Below, piece by piece: positions 36,500-46,211 of a stretch of 64,000 nucleotides of DNA. The position numbers and the translations under genes are program-made. Positions within the stretch are counted from its first letter, which is position 1. Every line of letters starts with the position of its first letter. Below the pieces are notes generated by a model that was not told where the DNA came from, searched no databases, and was given only the letters and a program-made list of their open reading frames with translations. Where the stretch lies: the NCBI RefSeq assembly GCF_011045835.1, contig NZ_CP047349.1:1240001-1304000 (forward strand). The letters are read 5' to 3'. The stretch comes from Proteus terrae subsp. cibarius (GTDB lineage Bacteria; Pseudomonadota; Gammaproteobacteria; Enterobacterales; Enterobacteriaceae).

Positions 36500-36903
36500 T
36501 AACTCCTGTCGAAATGGCACGATGTTAGTTAACTTTCTCAAAAACGGTACTTAGGTGCCGTTTTTTATTACCCATTATTATCACTTTTAGTTTATTTTTC
36601 TGCTCCCTAATTTTTTTCATCTTCCATCTTCAATCCCAACCTTAGATTGAACGATTCGTTTTATTGATTTTGTCTCACTAGCACCTTTCTTTTTTATTAC
36701 TTTATTCTGCTTTCATTTTAATTTCTCTATCTAATTACCTATATCACTTAGTTGTTTTGCTTTTTACGAGTTTCTTCTCAAAAATTATTGTATGTAACAA
36801 GAGATCTTTTTCTTTTTATAAAGCATCACTAAAAAACGACCTAAAAGCCTATCTTTAATTAAATAATAACATCATGATATTTAAAGAATGATTGTAGGCA
36901 AGG
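36500..36903. other. ihfB-comEC intergenic region
   Basis: This 404-bp gap begins with the ihfB terminator; the remainder is T-rich on the plus strand. I see no ORF or RNA gene. It presumably contains the comEC promoter. Confidence 0.45.
36541..36566 (+). terminator. Terminator of ihfB
   Basis: The stem AAAACGGTAC (36541-36550) / GTGCCGTTTT (36555-36564) has one G-U pair and runs into TT. Confidence 0.85.
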
Positions 36904-39282
36904 ATGCTAGAAATGATTTTATTGAATCGAATGATAAAGTTTTTTGAATTAAAGATGGTATCAATAAAACGGAGGTGCTTTCATTCAGCCTATTTTCGAA
37001 GACTCTATTTCACGAAGTTAACTTTAGACAATATAGCTTTGGCAATGATATTAGGTTGCTTACCTTTATTAGTTCAATATACGCTTTTTAGTCAGACTAT
37101 TTATTCTATTATTATTCTTGTTGCACTATTTTTATTATTTATTCCTTTTTGCTTATGTCGCTTTTCAGCGATATTTCTATTTTTCTGGGTTTATTCAAAT
37201 ATGGTTGCGTCATCGTTAATGACGAGAACAGAACAGTTTGCTGATAATATGGCAACATTTGAAACCAAGGTTATGGAGTATCGTCAATTAACAGATGGCA
37301 ATATTATTATCAAAATACCCATTACGAAGACGACGCTCTTTTCATCATCTGTGTATGCAAACGTATATTGGCGAAGCCCGCCTAAAAACATAGCTGTAGG
37401 ACAATATTGGAAGTTTAAGATTCAATTTAGAGCTGTACATAGTTATTTAAATGAAGGTGGGTTTGATAGCCAAAAATATGCCGTTTCTGTGAAGGAAACA
37501 TTAACGGGTAAAGTGATGACAGCCAAGTTTATCCGGGATGATATATCACTACGTACTCAACTTATTCAGAAAATCACCGCTCATTGGCAAACAGCAAAAA
37601 ATAAAGGTGAAATTATTGCTTTAGTCTTAGGTGATAAGCGATATATTGAACCTGAGAAAAAAGATCTCTATATGAAAACAGGGATTGCCCATTTAATTGT
37701 GATATCGGGTTTACATATAGGGTTAGCAGCCTTTTTTGGTTGGATTATTGCAAGAGGTATTCAATTTTTTTTCCCTATCAGATGGATTAATCCAAGGTTT
37801 CCATTAGTTATAGCTTGGCTATGTGGTGTTTTTTATACTGCGTTATCAGGTTGGGGAATACCAGCAACAAGAGCTGTTATTGGATTAACTGTTTGGGTGA
37901 TTTTACATTGGGGGAGTCGATTATTTTTACCTTGGCAATGGGCACTTTGGAGTGCGGCACTTATTCTTATTATTGAGCCTCTTTCTATACTTTCAGCTAG
38001 TTTTTGGCTTTCATTTTCTGCTGTATTTGCCATTATCTTTTGGTATTGGATGTACCCATTAAAAGCTAAATATAACCATCAAAAACGGTGGTTTATTTTA
38101 AGGTTGGTACATTTACAATTTGGTTTATTAATTATTTTATTACCATTCCAATTATATTTATTTAATGGCGCTAATTTTTTTAGTTTTATCGTTAACTTAT
38201 GGGCTGTTCCTATTGTTTCTTTTATTACTGTGCCATTAATAATGCTCGGATTATTGACATTCTTTCTCTCATTTTTACAACCAATAATCTGGCACTGGGT
38301 TGATCTTTCTATTAACCTTGCTTTTTGGCGTGCTCCTTTATTTTTACCATATTGGCAAAATAGTGGTGCCATTCCTTTATTATTAGGATTTTTTGGGATT
38401 GGTACTATTTTAATCATAAAAATGTCATGGTGGCGTTATCATTTTATTTGCATTGTGGCTATTGGTACTATTTTATACGGTGAATTCATTGCCTCTTCAC
38501 GTTACCAATGGCGAATATCTATGTTAGATGTTGGACATGGCTTAGCAGTTATTCTTGAAAAAGAAGGGGAAGCGGTTATTTATGACACGGGAATGCGTTG
38601 GAAAAATGGAGGTTCGATTGCGAAGAGTGTCATCATTCCTTATTTAAGACATCATCGACTTACGCCAGTTGCATTGATCATTAGTCATGATCATCTTGAT
38701 CATACAGGAGGAATGGAAGATTTAATAAAAACTTATCCTAATTTAAGCATTCGTAGTAGTTTTGACGAACCTTCGCATTTACCTTGCTTAAGTGATAAAT
38801 CATGGCAGTGGAAAGGGCTTCAATTTGATGCATTGTGGCCACTGGATAAATTACTCTCCCCGAAAAATAATCAATCCTGTGTGATCAATGTTAGTGATGG
38901 GAAATACAATATTCTACTAACTGGAGATATAGAAAAAGAAGCTGAAGCTCAATTGGTAAGAGTAAAAAAAGATCAACTAAAAGCAGATGTCTTACAAGTT
39001 CCTCATCATGGTAGTCAAACATCATCCACATTGATGTTTATTCAAGCAGTATCACCAAAATTTTCAGTTGTTTCTGCCGCTCGTTATAGCCCTTGGCGTT
39101 TGCCTTCTGATAAAGTACATCATCGTTATAAAAAAGAAGCTATTAATTGGCTAACAACCTCTATTAGTGGGCAAGTTTCTATCGAGTTTAATCAAGATAA
39201 TATTGATGTATTTACCTATAGGCGAGATATTTTGCCTCGTTGGTATCATCAGTGGTTTGGTGTTTTGACGTTTCCCGAGTAG
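36904..39282 (+). CDS. comEC: ComEC/Rec2-family DNA-uptake channel protein (YcaI-like)
   Basis: This 792-residue polytopic protein is the homologue of E. coli YcaI and of the ComEC/Rec2 channel that moves single-stranded DNA across the inner membrane. After a hydrophobic N-terminal part it has the soluble domain with LNEGGFDSQKYAVSV. A ten-helix competence domain carries HLIVISGLHIGL. The C-terminal metallo-beta-lactamase-like domain has LDVGHGLAVIL, SHDHLDHTGG and LLTGDIEKEAE. The start is uncertain: several Met codons occur in the first 20 residues. It lies upstream of msbA-lpxK as in E. coli. Confidence 0.93.
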   Translation: MLEMILLNRMIKFFELKMVSIKRRCFHSAYFRRLYFTKLTLDNIALAMILGCLPLLVQYTLFSQTIYSIIILVALFLLFIPFCLCRFSAIFLFFWVYSNMVASSLMTRTEQFADNMATFETKVMEYRQLTDGNIIIKIPITKTTLFSSSVYANVYWRSPPKNIAVGQYWKFKIQFRAVHSYLNEGGFDSQKYAVSVKETLTGKVMTAKFIRDDISLRTQLIQKITAHWQTAKNKGEIIALVLGDKRYIEPEKKDLYMKTGIAHLIVISGLHIGLAAFFGWIIARGIQFFFPIRWINPRFPLVIAWLCGVFYTALSGWGIPATRAVIGLTVWVILHWGSRLFLPWQWALWSAALILIIEPLSILSASFWLSFSAVFAIIFWYWMYPLKAKYNHQKRWFILRLVHLQFGLLIILLPFQLYLFNGANFFSFIVNLWAVPIVSFITVPLIMLGLLTFFLSFLQPIIWHWVDLSINLAFWRAPLFLPYWQNSGAIPLLLGFFGIGTILIIKMSWWRYHFICIVAIGTILYGEFIASSRYQWRISMLDVGHGLAVILEKEGEAVIYDTGMRWKNGGSIAKSVIIPYLRHHRLTPVALIISHDHLDHTGGMEDLIKTYPNLSIRSSFDEPSHLPCLSDKSWQWKGLQFDALWPLDKLLSPKNNQSCVINVSDGKYNILLTGDIEKEAEAQLVRVKKDQLKADVLQVPHHGSQTSSTLMFIQAVSPKFSVVSAARYSPWRLPSDKVHHRYKKEAINWLTTSISGQVSIEFNQDNIDVFTYRRDILPRWYHQWFGVLTFPE

Positions 39283-39318
39283 AATGACCGGCTAATTATT
39301 AAAAGTTTGGTAATATAT

Positions 39319-41064
39319 ATGAATGATATAGATCTATCAACGTGGCAAACATTCCGCCGCTTATGGCCAATGATCCGGCTTTTCAAAGCGGGTTTAATCA
39401 CTGCTGCAATTGCATTAATCATCAATGCGGGTGTGGATGCATTTATGATTTCTTTATTAAAACCACTTCTTGATGAAGGTTTTGGTAAAGCCAGTAATGA
39501 CGTATTAAAATGGATGCCTTTTGCCGTTATTGGTCTGATAGCTCTGCGTGGTATATCTAACTTTATTTCAAGTTACTGTCTTTCTTGGGTTTCTGGAAAA
39601 GTTGTAATGAATATGCGTCGCCGACTGTTTTCTCATATTATGGGAATGCCGGTGAGCTTTTTTGATCAGCAATCAACAGGGACTTTACTCTCTCGTATCA
39701 CATATGATTCAGAACAAGTTGCCTCTTCATCATCAGGCGCATTAATTACCGTTGTACGTGAAGGTGCCTATATCATCGGACTATTTTGTTTGATGTTTTA
39801 TTATAGCTGGCAATTATCCCTGATCCTTATCGTTATCGCACCTATTGTTGCTGTTGTTATTCGTATAGTATCGACTCGTTTTAGAACGATCAGTAAGCGT
39901 ATCCAAAATAGCATGGGACAAGTGACAACTAGCGCAGAACAAATGCTAAAAGGGCATAAAGAAGTTCTGATTTTTAATGGTCAAGAAGTTGAAAATAAAC
40001 GCTTTAACCATGTAAGCAATCATATTCGCCGTCAAGGTATGCGTATGGTTGTCGCATCATCAATTTCAGATCCTATTATTCAGATAATCGCTTCTCTTGC
40101 ATTAGCATTTGTTCTGTATGCAGCGAGTTTCCCTGAGATAATGGATACATTAACAGCAGGTACAATTACTGTTGTATTCTCCTCAATGGTTGCATTAATG
40201 CGTCCATTGAAATCACTGACTAATGTGAATGCTCAATTCCAGCGTGGTATGGCTGCTTGTCAGACGCTATTTACTATCCTCGATATGGAGCAAGAAAAAG
40301 ACACAGGTAAGCTTGAACTAAAAAAACCAACTGGTGATATTGAATTCCGTAATGTGACTTTCCAATATGTCACGAAAGATACGCCAGCACTGAAAAATAT
40401 GTCATTTACCATTCCAGCAGGTAAAACTGTTGCATTAGTTGGACGCTCAGGCTCTGGTAAGTCTACGATTGCAAATCTGATCACGCGTTTTTATGACATT
40501 AATGAAGGTGAAATATTAATTAATGGTCATGATATTCGTGAATACACATTGAAATCTTTGCGTAATCAAGTCGCGTTGGTCTCTCAAAATGTGCATCTTT
40601 TTAATGAAACCGTAGCAAATAATATTGTCTACGCATGTGAAGATCAGTATACCCGTGAAGATATTGAAAAAGCGGCGAAGATGGCACATGCAATGGATTT
40701 TATCCAAAAAATGGATAAAGGCTTAGATACTGAAATTGGTGAAAATGGTGTATTACTTTCAGGTGGACAACGTCAGCGTATTGCAATTGCAAGAGCGTTA
40801 TTACGAGATTCGCCAATCCTCATTCTTGATGAGGCTACATCAGCGCTAGATACAGAATCAGAGCGTGCTATCCAGTCAGCACTTGATGAATTACAGAAAA
40901 ACAGAACCTCTTTAGTGATTGCTCACCGTTTATCAACTATTGAAAAAGCGGATGAAATATTAGTTATTGAAGATGGTGAAATTGTTGAACGTGGCGCACA
41001 CCTTGATTTGATTGAGAAACAAGGTATTTATGCACAACTTCACAGGATGCAATTTGGCAAATGA
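39319..41064 (+). CDS. msbA: Lipid A flippase MsbA
   Basis: MsbA is the essential homodimeric ABC exporter that flips lipid A-core across the inner membrane. I start it at the ATG at 39319 ([17 protein letters not shown]), giving 581 residues (E. coli 582); an in-frame TTG at 39307 is less likely. It has six transmembrane helices, then a nucleotide-binding domain with Walker [10 protein letters not shown], signature LSGGQRQR and Walker [13 protein letters not shown]. Its stop overlaps the lpxK start by four bases (ATGA), so the two LPS genes are translationally coupled. Confidence 0.97.
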   Translation: MNDIDLSTWQTFRRLWPMIRLFKAGLITAAIALIINAGVDAFMISLLKPLLDEGFGKASNDVLKWMPFAVIGLIALRGISNFISSYCLSWVSGKVVMNMRRRLFSHIMGMPVSFFDQQSTGTLLSRITYDSEQVASSSSGALITVVREGAYIIGLFCLMFYYSWQLSLILIVIAPIVAVVIRIVSTRFRTISKRIQNSMGQVTTSAEQMLKGHKEVLIFNGQEVENKRFNHVSNHIRRQGMRMVVASSISDPIIQIIASLALAFVLYAASFPEIMDTLTAGTITVVFSSMVALMRPLKSLTNVNAQFQRGMAACQTLFTILDMEQEKDTGKLELKKPTGDIEFRNVTFQYVTKDTPALKNMSFTIPAGKTVALVGRSGSGKSTIANLITRFYDINEGEILINGHDIREYTLKSLRNQVALVSQNVHLFNETVANNIVYACEDQYTREDIEKAAKMAHAMDFIQKMDKGLDTEIGENGVLLSGGQRQRIAIARALLRDSPILILDEATSALDTESERAIQSALDELQKNRTSLVIAHRLSTIEKADEILVIEDGEIVERGAHLDLIEKQGIYAQLHRMQFGK

Positions 41065-42050
41065 TTGAACGGATTTGGTCTGGTAAATCTTGGTTTTATA
41101 TCCTACTGCTTCCATTTTCATGGTTGTATGGCGCGCTTACATTATTAAGGCGTTTTGCATATCAGAAAGGATGGCTAGCATCATGGAAAGCCCCAATTCC
41201 AGTTGTGATTGTTGGCAATTTAACTGCAGGCGGGAATGGCAAAACACCTGTTGTGATATGGCTTGTTGAGCAATTAATACAACAAGGGTTTAAACCAGGA
41301 GTTGTCTCTCGTGGTTACGGCGGAAAATCAGACCATTATCCATTACTTTTGTCATCAGATACGACACCTGCCATGGCAGGTGATGAGCCTGTATTGATTT
41401 ATCATCGAACAGGTGCTCCCGTTGCAGTTGCACCTAATCGACGAGATGCAGTAAAAGCGTTATTAGCTCAACATGAGCTTGATGTGATCATCACTGATGA
41501 TGGTTTGCAGCATTACGCATTACAACGTGATTATGAAATTGTTGTCATTGATGGGCAACGTCGATTCGGCAATGGTTGGTGGCTACCTGCAGGTCCTATG
41601 CGAGAGCGTGCAGGGCGATTAGATTCTGTGGATGCAATTATCGTGAATGGTGGAATAAGCCAGAATAATGAGATTGGCATGGTGCTGGAAGGTGATACTG
41701 CAGTTAATCTTAAAACAGGAGAAAAAAAACCAGTTCAGCAAATTAAAAAGGCTGTTGCTATCGCTGGAATTGGTCATCCTCCTAGGTTTTTTAACTCGTT
41801 ACATGAAAAAGGGATAGAGTTAATTACAACAAAAGCATTTAGTGATCATAGTGATTACAGTGTTCAAGAATTACAGGATTTAACACCTGACTTAGAACCT
41901 CTTATTATGACAGAAAAGGATGCTGTTAAATGTCAGCATTTTGCTCAAGATAATTGGTGGTATTTACCCGTTAGCGCTGAATTAAATAGTCAATCTGTGC
42001 TAAAACAAGTTAGCAATTTAATTTACGGCTCGAAAAAAACTTGTATCTGA
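41061..42050 (+). CDS. lpxK: Tetraacyldisaccharide 4'-kinase
   Basis: LpxK phosphorylates the 4' position of the lipid A disaccharide precursor at the inner membrane. The 329-residue enzyme (E. coli 328) has an N-terminal membrane anchor, the P-loop [13 protein letters not shown], then [16 protein letters not shown] and [12 protein letters not shown]. It overlaps msbA by four bases. In E. coli ycaQ follows; here a long gap and a cold-shock-like gene follow. Confidence 0.97.
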   Translation: MIERIWSGKSWFYILLLPFSWLYGALTLLRRFAYQKGWLASWKAPIPVVIVGNLTAGGNGKTPVVIWLVEQLIQQGFKPGVVSRGYGGKSDHYPLLLSSDTTPAMAGDEPVLIYHRTGAPVAVAPNRRDAVKALLAQHELDVIITDDGLQHYALQRDYEIVVIDGQRRFGNGWWLPAGPMRERAGRLDSVDAIIVNGGISQNNEIGMVLEGDTAVNLKTGEKKPVQQIKKAVAIAGIGHPPRFFNSLHEKGIELITTKAFSDHSDYSVQELQDLTPDLEPLIMTEKDAVKCQHFAQDNWWYLPVSAELNSQSVLKQVSNLIYGSKKTCI

Positions 42051-42565
42051 TCTGAAACAATGATATTTATAGTGGAAATCAGGATAGCGTTACATAGAAG
42101 ATTACCTACCTACAGTCGCATATCGCTTTTGTCGTAGTTCAATTTAATTCGCCACTACCCTATCTACTCAAAAGCCTTGTGTGGAGAGTTTGTGGATCTT
42201 GAATGTAGGGTTAATATTTTGTGCAGTGAATAGCATCAGCTTTTGTGCACAACGGATGATAAAAATAATTTCTGATGGTGACTAATTATCTCTATATTTG
42301 GTTATCTTTTTTATCAGTGTGCAACCAATATCATTATGTCATCTTTTTGTCATATTGATACTGTAAGTATTTATTGAGCTTTATAATATTTATTAAGCTT
42401 AGCTATCACGGTTTTGAACATTTATATCGAATAATAAAATGCACTACTTAAATTAATGTGTTCAGAATTTAATTGGGGTTTTTATATAAGAAGACTTAAT
42501 AAAAAGTAGGATGCATTTGTATAGGAAAATAAAACTATACAAAGAACAAAAGGAGTTTATCTATC
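42051..42565. other. Long leader/intergenic region upstream of the cold-shock-like gene
   Basis: This 515-bp AT-rich gap contains no supported ORF. Its last 130 bases can fold into a long-range stem and a nested proximal hairpin, each listed separately, suggesting a structured 5' untranslated region. No terminator of lpxK was recognised with confidence. Confidence 0.5.
42437..42542 (+). promoter_or_regulatory. Structured leader of the cold-shock-like gene
   Basis: AAATGCACTACTT (42437-42449) pairs with AAGTAGGATGCATTT (42504-42518), 13 bp with a two-base bulge. TTGTATAG (42517-42524) pairs perfectly with CTATACAA (42535-42542), sharing two bases with the first stem, so the folds could compete. 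The second hairpin ends 8 bases before the Shine-Dalgarno AGGAG. Known cspA-type leaders are temperature-responsive RNA structures; that role is inferred here. Confidence 0.5.
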
Positions 42566-42781
42566 ATGACATTACAATTAAGAATGGGTCGCGTAAAATG
42601 GTTCGACAATAACAAAGGTTATGGTCTTATTGTTGCAAGAGATATTGAACAAGAAGTTTATGTCAATAAAAAAGCGATTGCCAATACAAAAAATAAAGCA
42701 CTAACAGAAGGTCAAGATGTTGAGTTTTCTGTTATCAGAACAGCAGCAGGTTTAGAAGCCGCTGATGTTATCGGGTTTTAA
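42566..42781 (+). CDS. Divergent cold-shock-domain protein
   Basis: This 71-residue protein has one cold-shock domain: it begins MTLQLRMGRVKWFDNNKGYG and ends ADVIGF. Canonical CspA proteins have KGFGFI (RNP1) and VFVHFSAI (RNP2); here these positions read KGYGLI and VYVNKKAI, so two RNA-stacking aromatic positions and the RNP2 histidine are replaced. RNA or DNA binding may be weaker or different. AGGAG lies 11 bases upstream of the ATG. It lies between lpxK and ycaR, where E. coli has ycaQ. Confidence 0.9.
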   Translation: MTLQLRMGRVKWFDNNKGYGLIVARDIEQEVYVNKKAIANTKNKALTEGQDVEFSVIRTAAGLEAADVIGF

Positions 42782-43196
42782 ATAAGGTTTAGCCTTGTTA
42801 AATATGTAGATAAAACGATAGTTTAGCATTAAGATTAAATTATCGTTTATACCTAATTTGAGGTAGATAAGCGACAATAGTTTATCACCAAGCCGGATAA
42901 GTAATATAAAAGAGTCGTTTCGTTAATTAGAATGCAATAAAGATAATGAAAAGGTTAAATTATTATCAATAAAAGCTGAATGTAATTCTTTATTAATGAT
43001 GTTGCAGACTCAACGATAAAAAGCCACATTAATGTGGCTTTTTTGTTGCTTATAGTAAAAGAGAAAATAATAAATTTATTAATAACTAAAATAATTTTCG
43101 AATTATCACTAAACGAGAGGTTTTGAGTATTAACGCTGATCATTCCTTATGATATCCTTTTGCCATATAAAATGATTAACCCTTGAGAGGGACAAA
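42782..43196. other. Intergenic region between the cold-shock-like gene and ycaR
   Basis: This AT-rich gap holds a strong terminator at 43018-43044 and the ycaR-kdsB promoter region. No other ORF was supported. Confidence 0.5.
43018..43044. terminator. Strong bidirectional-looking terminator
   Basis: AAAAAGCCACATT (43018-43030) is immediately followed by its perfect reverse complement AATGTGGCTTTTT (43031-43043). It lies 236 bases after the cold-shock-like gene, so its transcript would have a long 3' untranslated region, or a short RNA may end here. Confidence 0.8.
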
Positions 43197-43376
43197 ATGG
43201 ATCACCGCTTACTCGAAATTATTGCTTGCCCAGTTTGCCACGGCAAACTTATCTTTGATAAAGAAAATTCAGAGCTTATCTGCAAAATTGATCATTTAGC
43301 TTATCCTGTTCGTGACAATATCCCCGTTCTTCTAGAGAATGAAGCAAGAGAATTATCACTAGAAGAGGAAAAGTAA
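43197..43376 (+). CDS. ycaR: YcaR family small zinc-ribbon-like protein (Trm112 family)
   Basis: This 59-residue protein starts [14 protein letters not shown] and continues [13 protein letters not shown], the UPF0434/Trm112-like pattern with one CPVC pair and a later [11 protein letters not shown]. coli YcaR is about 60 residues and also precedes kdsB. GAGAGGGAC precedes the ATG. The stop is 4 bases before the kdsB ATG, so the two are cotranslated. The function in bacteria is not established. Confidence 0.95.
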   Translation: MDHRLLEIIACPVCHGKLIFDKENSELICKIDHLAYPVRDNIPVLLENEARELSLEEEK

Positions 43377-43380
43377 CTTC

Positions 43381-44142
43381 ATGTTCACGGTCATTATCCC
43401 TGGTCGATATGCATCGACCCGTTTACCGGGTAAACCCCTCGCGGATATTCATGGCAAACCTATGATTGTTCGTGTAATGGAACAGGCTATGCGCTCTGGT
43501 GCAAACCGTGTCATTGTTGCAACCGATAATTTAGATGTTGTTGCAGCAGTTGAAAATGCGGGTGGAGAAGCCTGCATGACTCGCGAAGATCACCATTCGG
43601 GCACAGAACGTTTAGCGGAAGTCATTGAAAAATATAAATTTGTGGATGATGAGATAATCGTTAACGTACAAGGTGATGAGCCTCTTATTCCCCCTGTGAT
43701 TATTACTCAAGTAGCCGAAAATTTGGCGAGTTGTGGTGCAGGAATGGCAACATTAGCAGTGCCTATTGTTGACTCAAAAGAAGCTTTTAACCCTAATGCG
43801 GTGAAAGTCGTGATGGATGCAAAAGGTTTCGCACTTTATTTTTCTCGTGCAACCATTCCTTGGGAAAGAGACCGTTTTAATTTATCACATGATGAAATTG
43901 GTGAGCATTATCTTCGTCATATTGGGATTTATGCTTATCGTGCAGGCTTTATTCGTCGATATATTACTTGGGAGCCAAGCCCATTAGAATCTATTGAAAT
44001 GTTAGAGCAACTGCGAGTGCTGTGGTATGGCGAAAAAATCCATGTTGCAAAAGCATTAGAAGTTCCGGGTGTGGGTGTAGATACTCAAGATGATCTTGTT
44101 GCCGCCAGAGCTGCATATCGAGCACTTAACCAAGAGTTCTGA
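43381..44142 (+). CDS. kdsB: 3-deoxy-manno-octulosonate cytidylyltransferase
   Basis: KdsB activates Kdo as CMP-Kdo for addition to lipid A in LPS synthesis. The 253-residue cytoplasmic enzyme (E. coli 248) has the nucleotide-binding [15 protein letters not shown] at the N-terminus, then [19 protein letters not shown] and the C-terminal [10 protein letters not shown]. It is coupled to ycaR and ends at a terminator before the convergent elyC. Confidence 0.98.
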   Translation: MFTVIIPGRYASTRLPGKPLADIHGKPMIVRVMEQAMRSGANRVIVATDNLDVVAAVENAGGEACMTREDHHSGTERLAEVIEKYKFVDDEIIVNVQGDEPLIPPVIITQVAENLASCGAGMATLAVPIVDSKEAFNPNAVKVVMDAKGFALYFSRATIPWERDRFNLSHDEIGEHYLRHIGIYAYRAGFIRRYITWEPSPLESIEMLEQLRVLWYGEKIHVAKALEVPGVGVDTQDDLVAARAAYRALNQEF

Positions 44143-44168
44143 TTTTTTAACAGTAACAAATAAATTTC

Positions 44169-44197
44169 AACGGCACTTAAATTAAGTGCCGTTTTTG
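44169..44197 (+). terminator. Terminator of kdsB
   Basis: The perfect 12-bp stem AACGGCACTTAA (44169-44180) / TTAAGTGCCGTT (44182-44193) is followed by TTT, 26 bases after the kdsB stop. Confidence 0.88.
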
Positions 44198-44222
44198 CAT
44201 CAGTTAGCAAAAATATTTCTAA

Positions 44223-45053
44223 TTATTGGTTTTCTTCTTTATCAGATTGATGACTTTCATTTTCAGGAATAATTGCGGGTTGGCCAGCTGGTTTTACTGA
44301 TTGCCACACCGACCCTAGAAACTCATACCATGCACGTTCACTGTGTTGAAAATAAGTCGCAGAAGGAAAATATTTTTCCCAAGGATGTAATGGTGAAGAG
44401 ATAGCCAGTTGGTTAGCTGGTGCAACAATAGGTTTCATGCCTCGGGCTAAAAAGAAACGTTCCGCGCGTGCTAAATGATTGGCAGACGTCACAAGTAAAA
44501 ATGGTTTCTTACCAATTAATTTATCAACTTCATAGGCTTCTTCTTCAGTATCTTTCGGTGTTGATAATGCGATAGTTCTCTCAGCAGGTACACCTAAAGA
44601 TTGTGCTACCTGAGCTGCTACTTCTGCACTACTTATTTGATTAACACCAGCACCACCTGTAAAAATCATTATCGCATTAGGATTGTGATAATAAAGTCTT
44701 ACACCTTCAGCAACACGAAATAAACTATTATTAAGAAGATTAGAACTGGGGGCCCAATCTGGGTTATAAGTAAATCCACCACCTAAAACAACAATGTAGT
44801 TCACATCTTGTTGCGAATTTTCTCGTAATTCATAACGAGCTTGATACTCTTTTTCACTAGGCATTAATAGTGTATCGGCAACAGGTTGTATGCCTAAAAT
44901 AGTTAACAGAACAAGCACAACAGTGAGTAGGCTTTTTCCAGTTTTTTGCCAACGAGTAAACCAAAGTAGTGCTAATGCAAAAAAGGCGATTAATAAGAGC
45001 AAAGGCAAGGGCATCAGAAAGCCTGCAACATATTTTTTGAGCAAAAACAGCAT
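44223..45053 (-). CDS. elyC: Envelope biogenesis factor ElyC (YcbC, DUF218)
   Basis: ElyC is an inner-membrane DUF218 protein needed for peptidoglycan synthesis at low temperature in E. coli. The 276-residue product (E. coli 259) has two N-terminal transmembrane helices (about residues 10-30 and 38-57). The soluble domain has VVLGGGFTYNPDWAPS, FTGGAG, the acidic patch TPKDTEEEA and LVTSANHLARAERF. The C-terminal tail after residue 255 is hydrophilic. It is convergent with kdsB and divergent from cmoM. Confidence 0.93.
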   Translation of the reverse strand: MLFLLKKYVAGFLMPLPLLLLIAFFALALLWFTRWQKTGKSLLTVVLVLLTILGIQPVADTLLMPSEKEYQARYELRENSQQDVNYIVVLGGGFTYNPDWAPSSNLLNNSLFRVAEGVRLYYHNPNAIMIFTGGAGVNQISSAEVAAQVAQSLGVPAERTIALSTPKDTEEEAYEVDKLIGKKPFLLVTSANHLARAERFFLARGMKPIVAPANQLAISSPLHPWEKYFPSATYFQHSERAWYEFLGSVWQSVKPAGQPAIIPENESHQSDKEENQ

Positions 45054-45428
45054 AAATCATCCTAGATTGAGTGAAATACATGCAATTGATAGTGAAAGCT
45101 TAGTGAAAACTAGGGGAATTCCAAGACGTTGTGTCAAAATAGCTAACACAACAACGTTTCACTAAGTTTTCATCAATAGAAATAAAGAACCGTTTAATTA
45201 TTTATAAAACGATAAACGTTTGAACGTTAATTTTTTCATTAATAAGCGTTATATTTATACTGCGCTTTGCGAATAATCTGATTCATGACTTATTTCTTGA
45301 GAGAAAACAGTCAGTATCATAGAACACTGGTAAAATTGCCGTCTTTATTTATGTACAGTGTCTCATATTTTTGAATTTATCAGAACGCAAAGAGCGCAAG
45401 TAGTAAGTTGTTATCATGAGGCGTTTTA
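45054..45428. other. Divergent elyC/cmoM control region
   Basis: This 375-bp gap holds three same-orientation GTGAAA elements (45071, 45092 and 45103) and an inverted copy (TTTCAC at 45157), plus a GTTGTGT/ACACAAC stem. The rest is AT-rich with no ORF. It should contain promoters for elyC and for the cmoM-mukFEB operon. Confidence 0.5.
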
Positions 45429-46202
45429 ATGTCAGATCGTAATTTTGACGATATTGCAGATAAATTCTCCCGCAATATCTATGGCACAACAAAGGGTAAA
45501 ATACGTCAAGCGGTGATTTGGGAAGATTTACAACAATTATTGGCCCTCTTACCTAGTCGAAGTTTGCGTATTTTAGATGCAGGTGGAGGTGAAGGTTATT
45601 TCTCTCGTCAGCTTGCTAAATTAGGACACCAAATTATCTTATGTGATTTATCACAAGAGATGCTTAATCGTGCACAAGAGGCTGCGATTGAAGAGGGTGT
45701 TGTCGAGAACATGGCGTTTATTTGTTGTGCTGCTCAAGAGATTAAAGAGCATATAGATGAAGGGGTTGATTTAATTCTATTTCATGCAGTATTGGAATGG
45801 ATCACGGATCAGAAAAACGCCGTAAATGTTCTTACCGATATGTTGTTACCTAATGGTATCTTATCGCTGATGTTTTACAATGCGAATGGCATTGTCATGA
45901 GAAATGCGATTTTAGGGAATTTTCATCTGGCAAATCCTGAGATCCCGCGTAGAAGAAAAAAATCGCTATCACCTCAAAATCCATTGCAACCCGAAGATGT
46001 TTATCAATGGCTAGATGAGTTTTCAATGACAATATTAGGAAAAACGGGTGTCCGTGTTTTCCATGATTATTTGCAAAGTCGTCAGTTACAAAATAAAGAT
46101 TTTCCATCGTTGCTTGCATTAGAGCAACGATATTGTCGGCAAGAGCCCTATATCAGTCTGGGGCGTTACATTCATGTCATGGCACAAAAGCGTGTAAATT
46201 AA
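45429..46202 (+). CDS. cmoM: tRNA 5-carboxymethoxyuridine methyltransferase CmoM (SmtA)
   Basis: CmoM is a SAM-dependent methyltransferase that converts cmo5U to its methyl ester at the tRNA wobble position. The 257-residue protein (E. coli 261) has motif I LDAGGGEGYFSRQLAKLG, the acidic motif LCDLSQEML and FHAVLEWI. It starts MSDRNFDDIADKFSRNIYGT. It lies 9 bases upstream of mukF and is the first gene of the smtA-mukFEB operon known from E. coli. Confidence 0.96.
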   Translation: MSDRNFDDIADKFSRNIYGTTKGKIRQAVIWEDLQQLLALLPSRSLRILDAGGGEGYFSRQLAKLGHQIILCDLSQEMLNRAQEAAIEEGVVENMAFICCAAQEIKEHIDEGVDLILFHAVLEWITDQKNAVNVLTDMLLPNGILSLMFYNANGIVMRNAILGNFHLANPEIPRRRKKSLSPQNPLQPEDVYQWLDEFSMTILGKTGVRVFHDYLQSRQLQNKDFPSLLALEQRYCRQEPYISLGRYIHVMAQKRVN

Positions 46203-46211
46203 GGATGTACT

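Noticed and set aside
44890..45165. Plus-strand ORF across the elyC start
   Set aside because: It is antisense to the elyC membrane segments and its control region, with no family match or ribosome-binding site.
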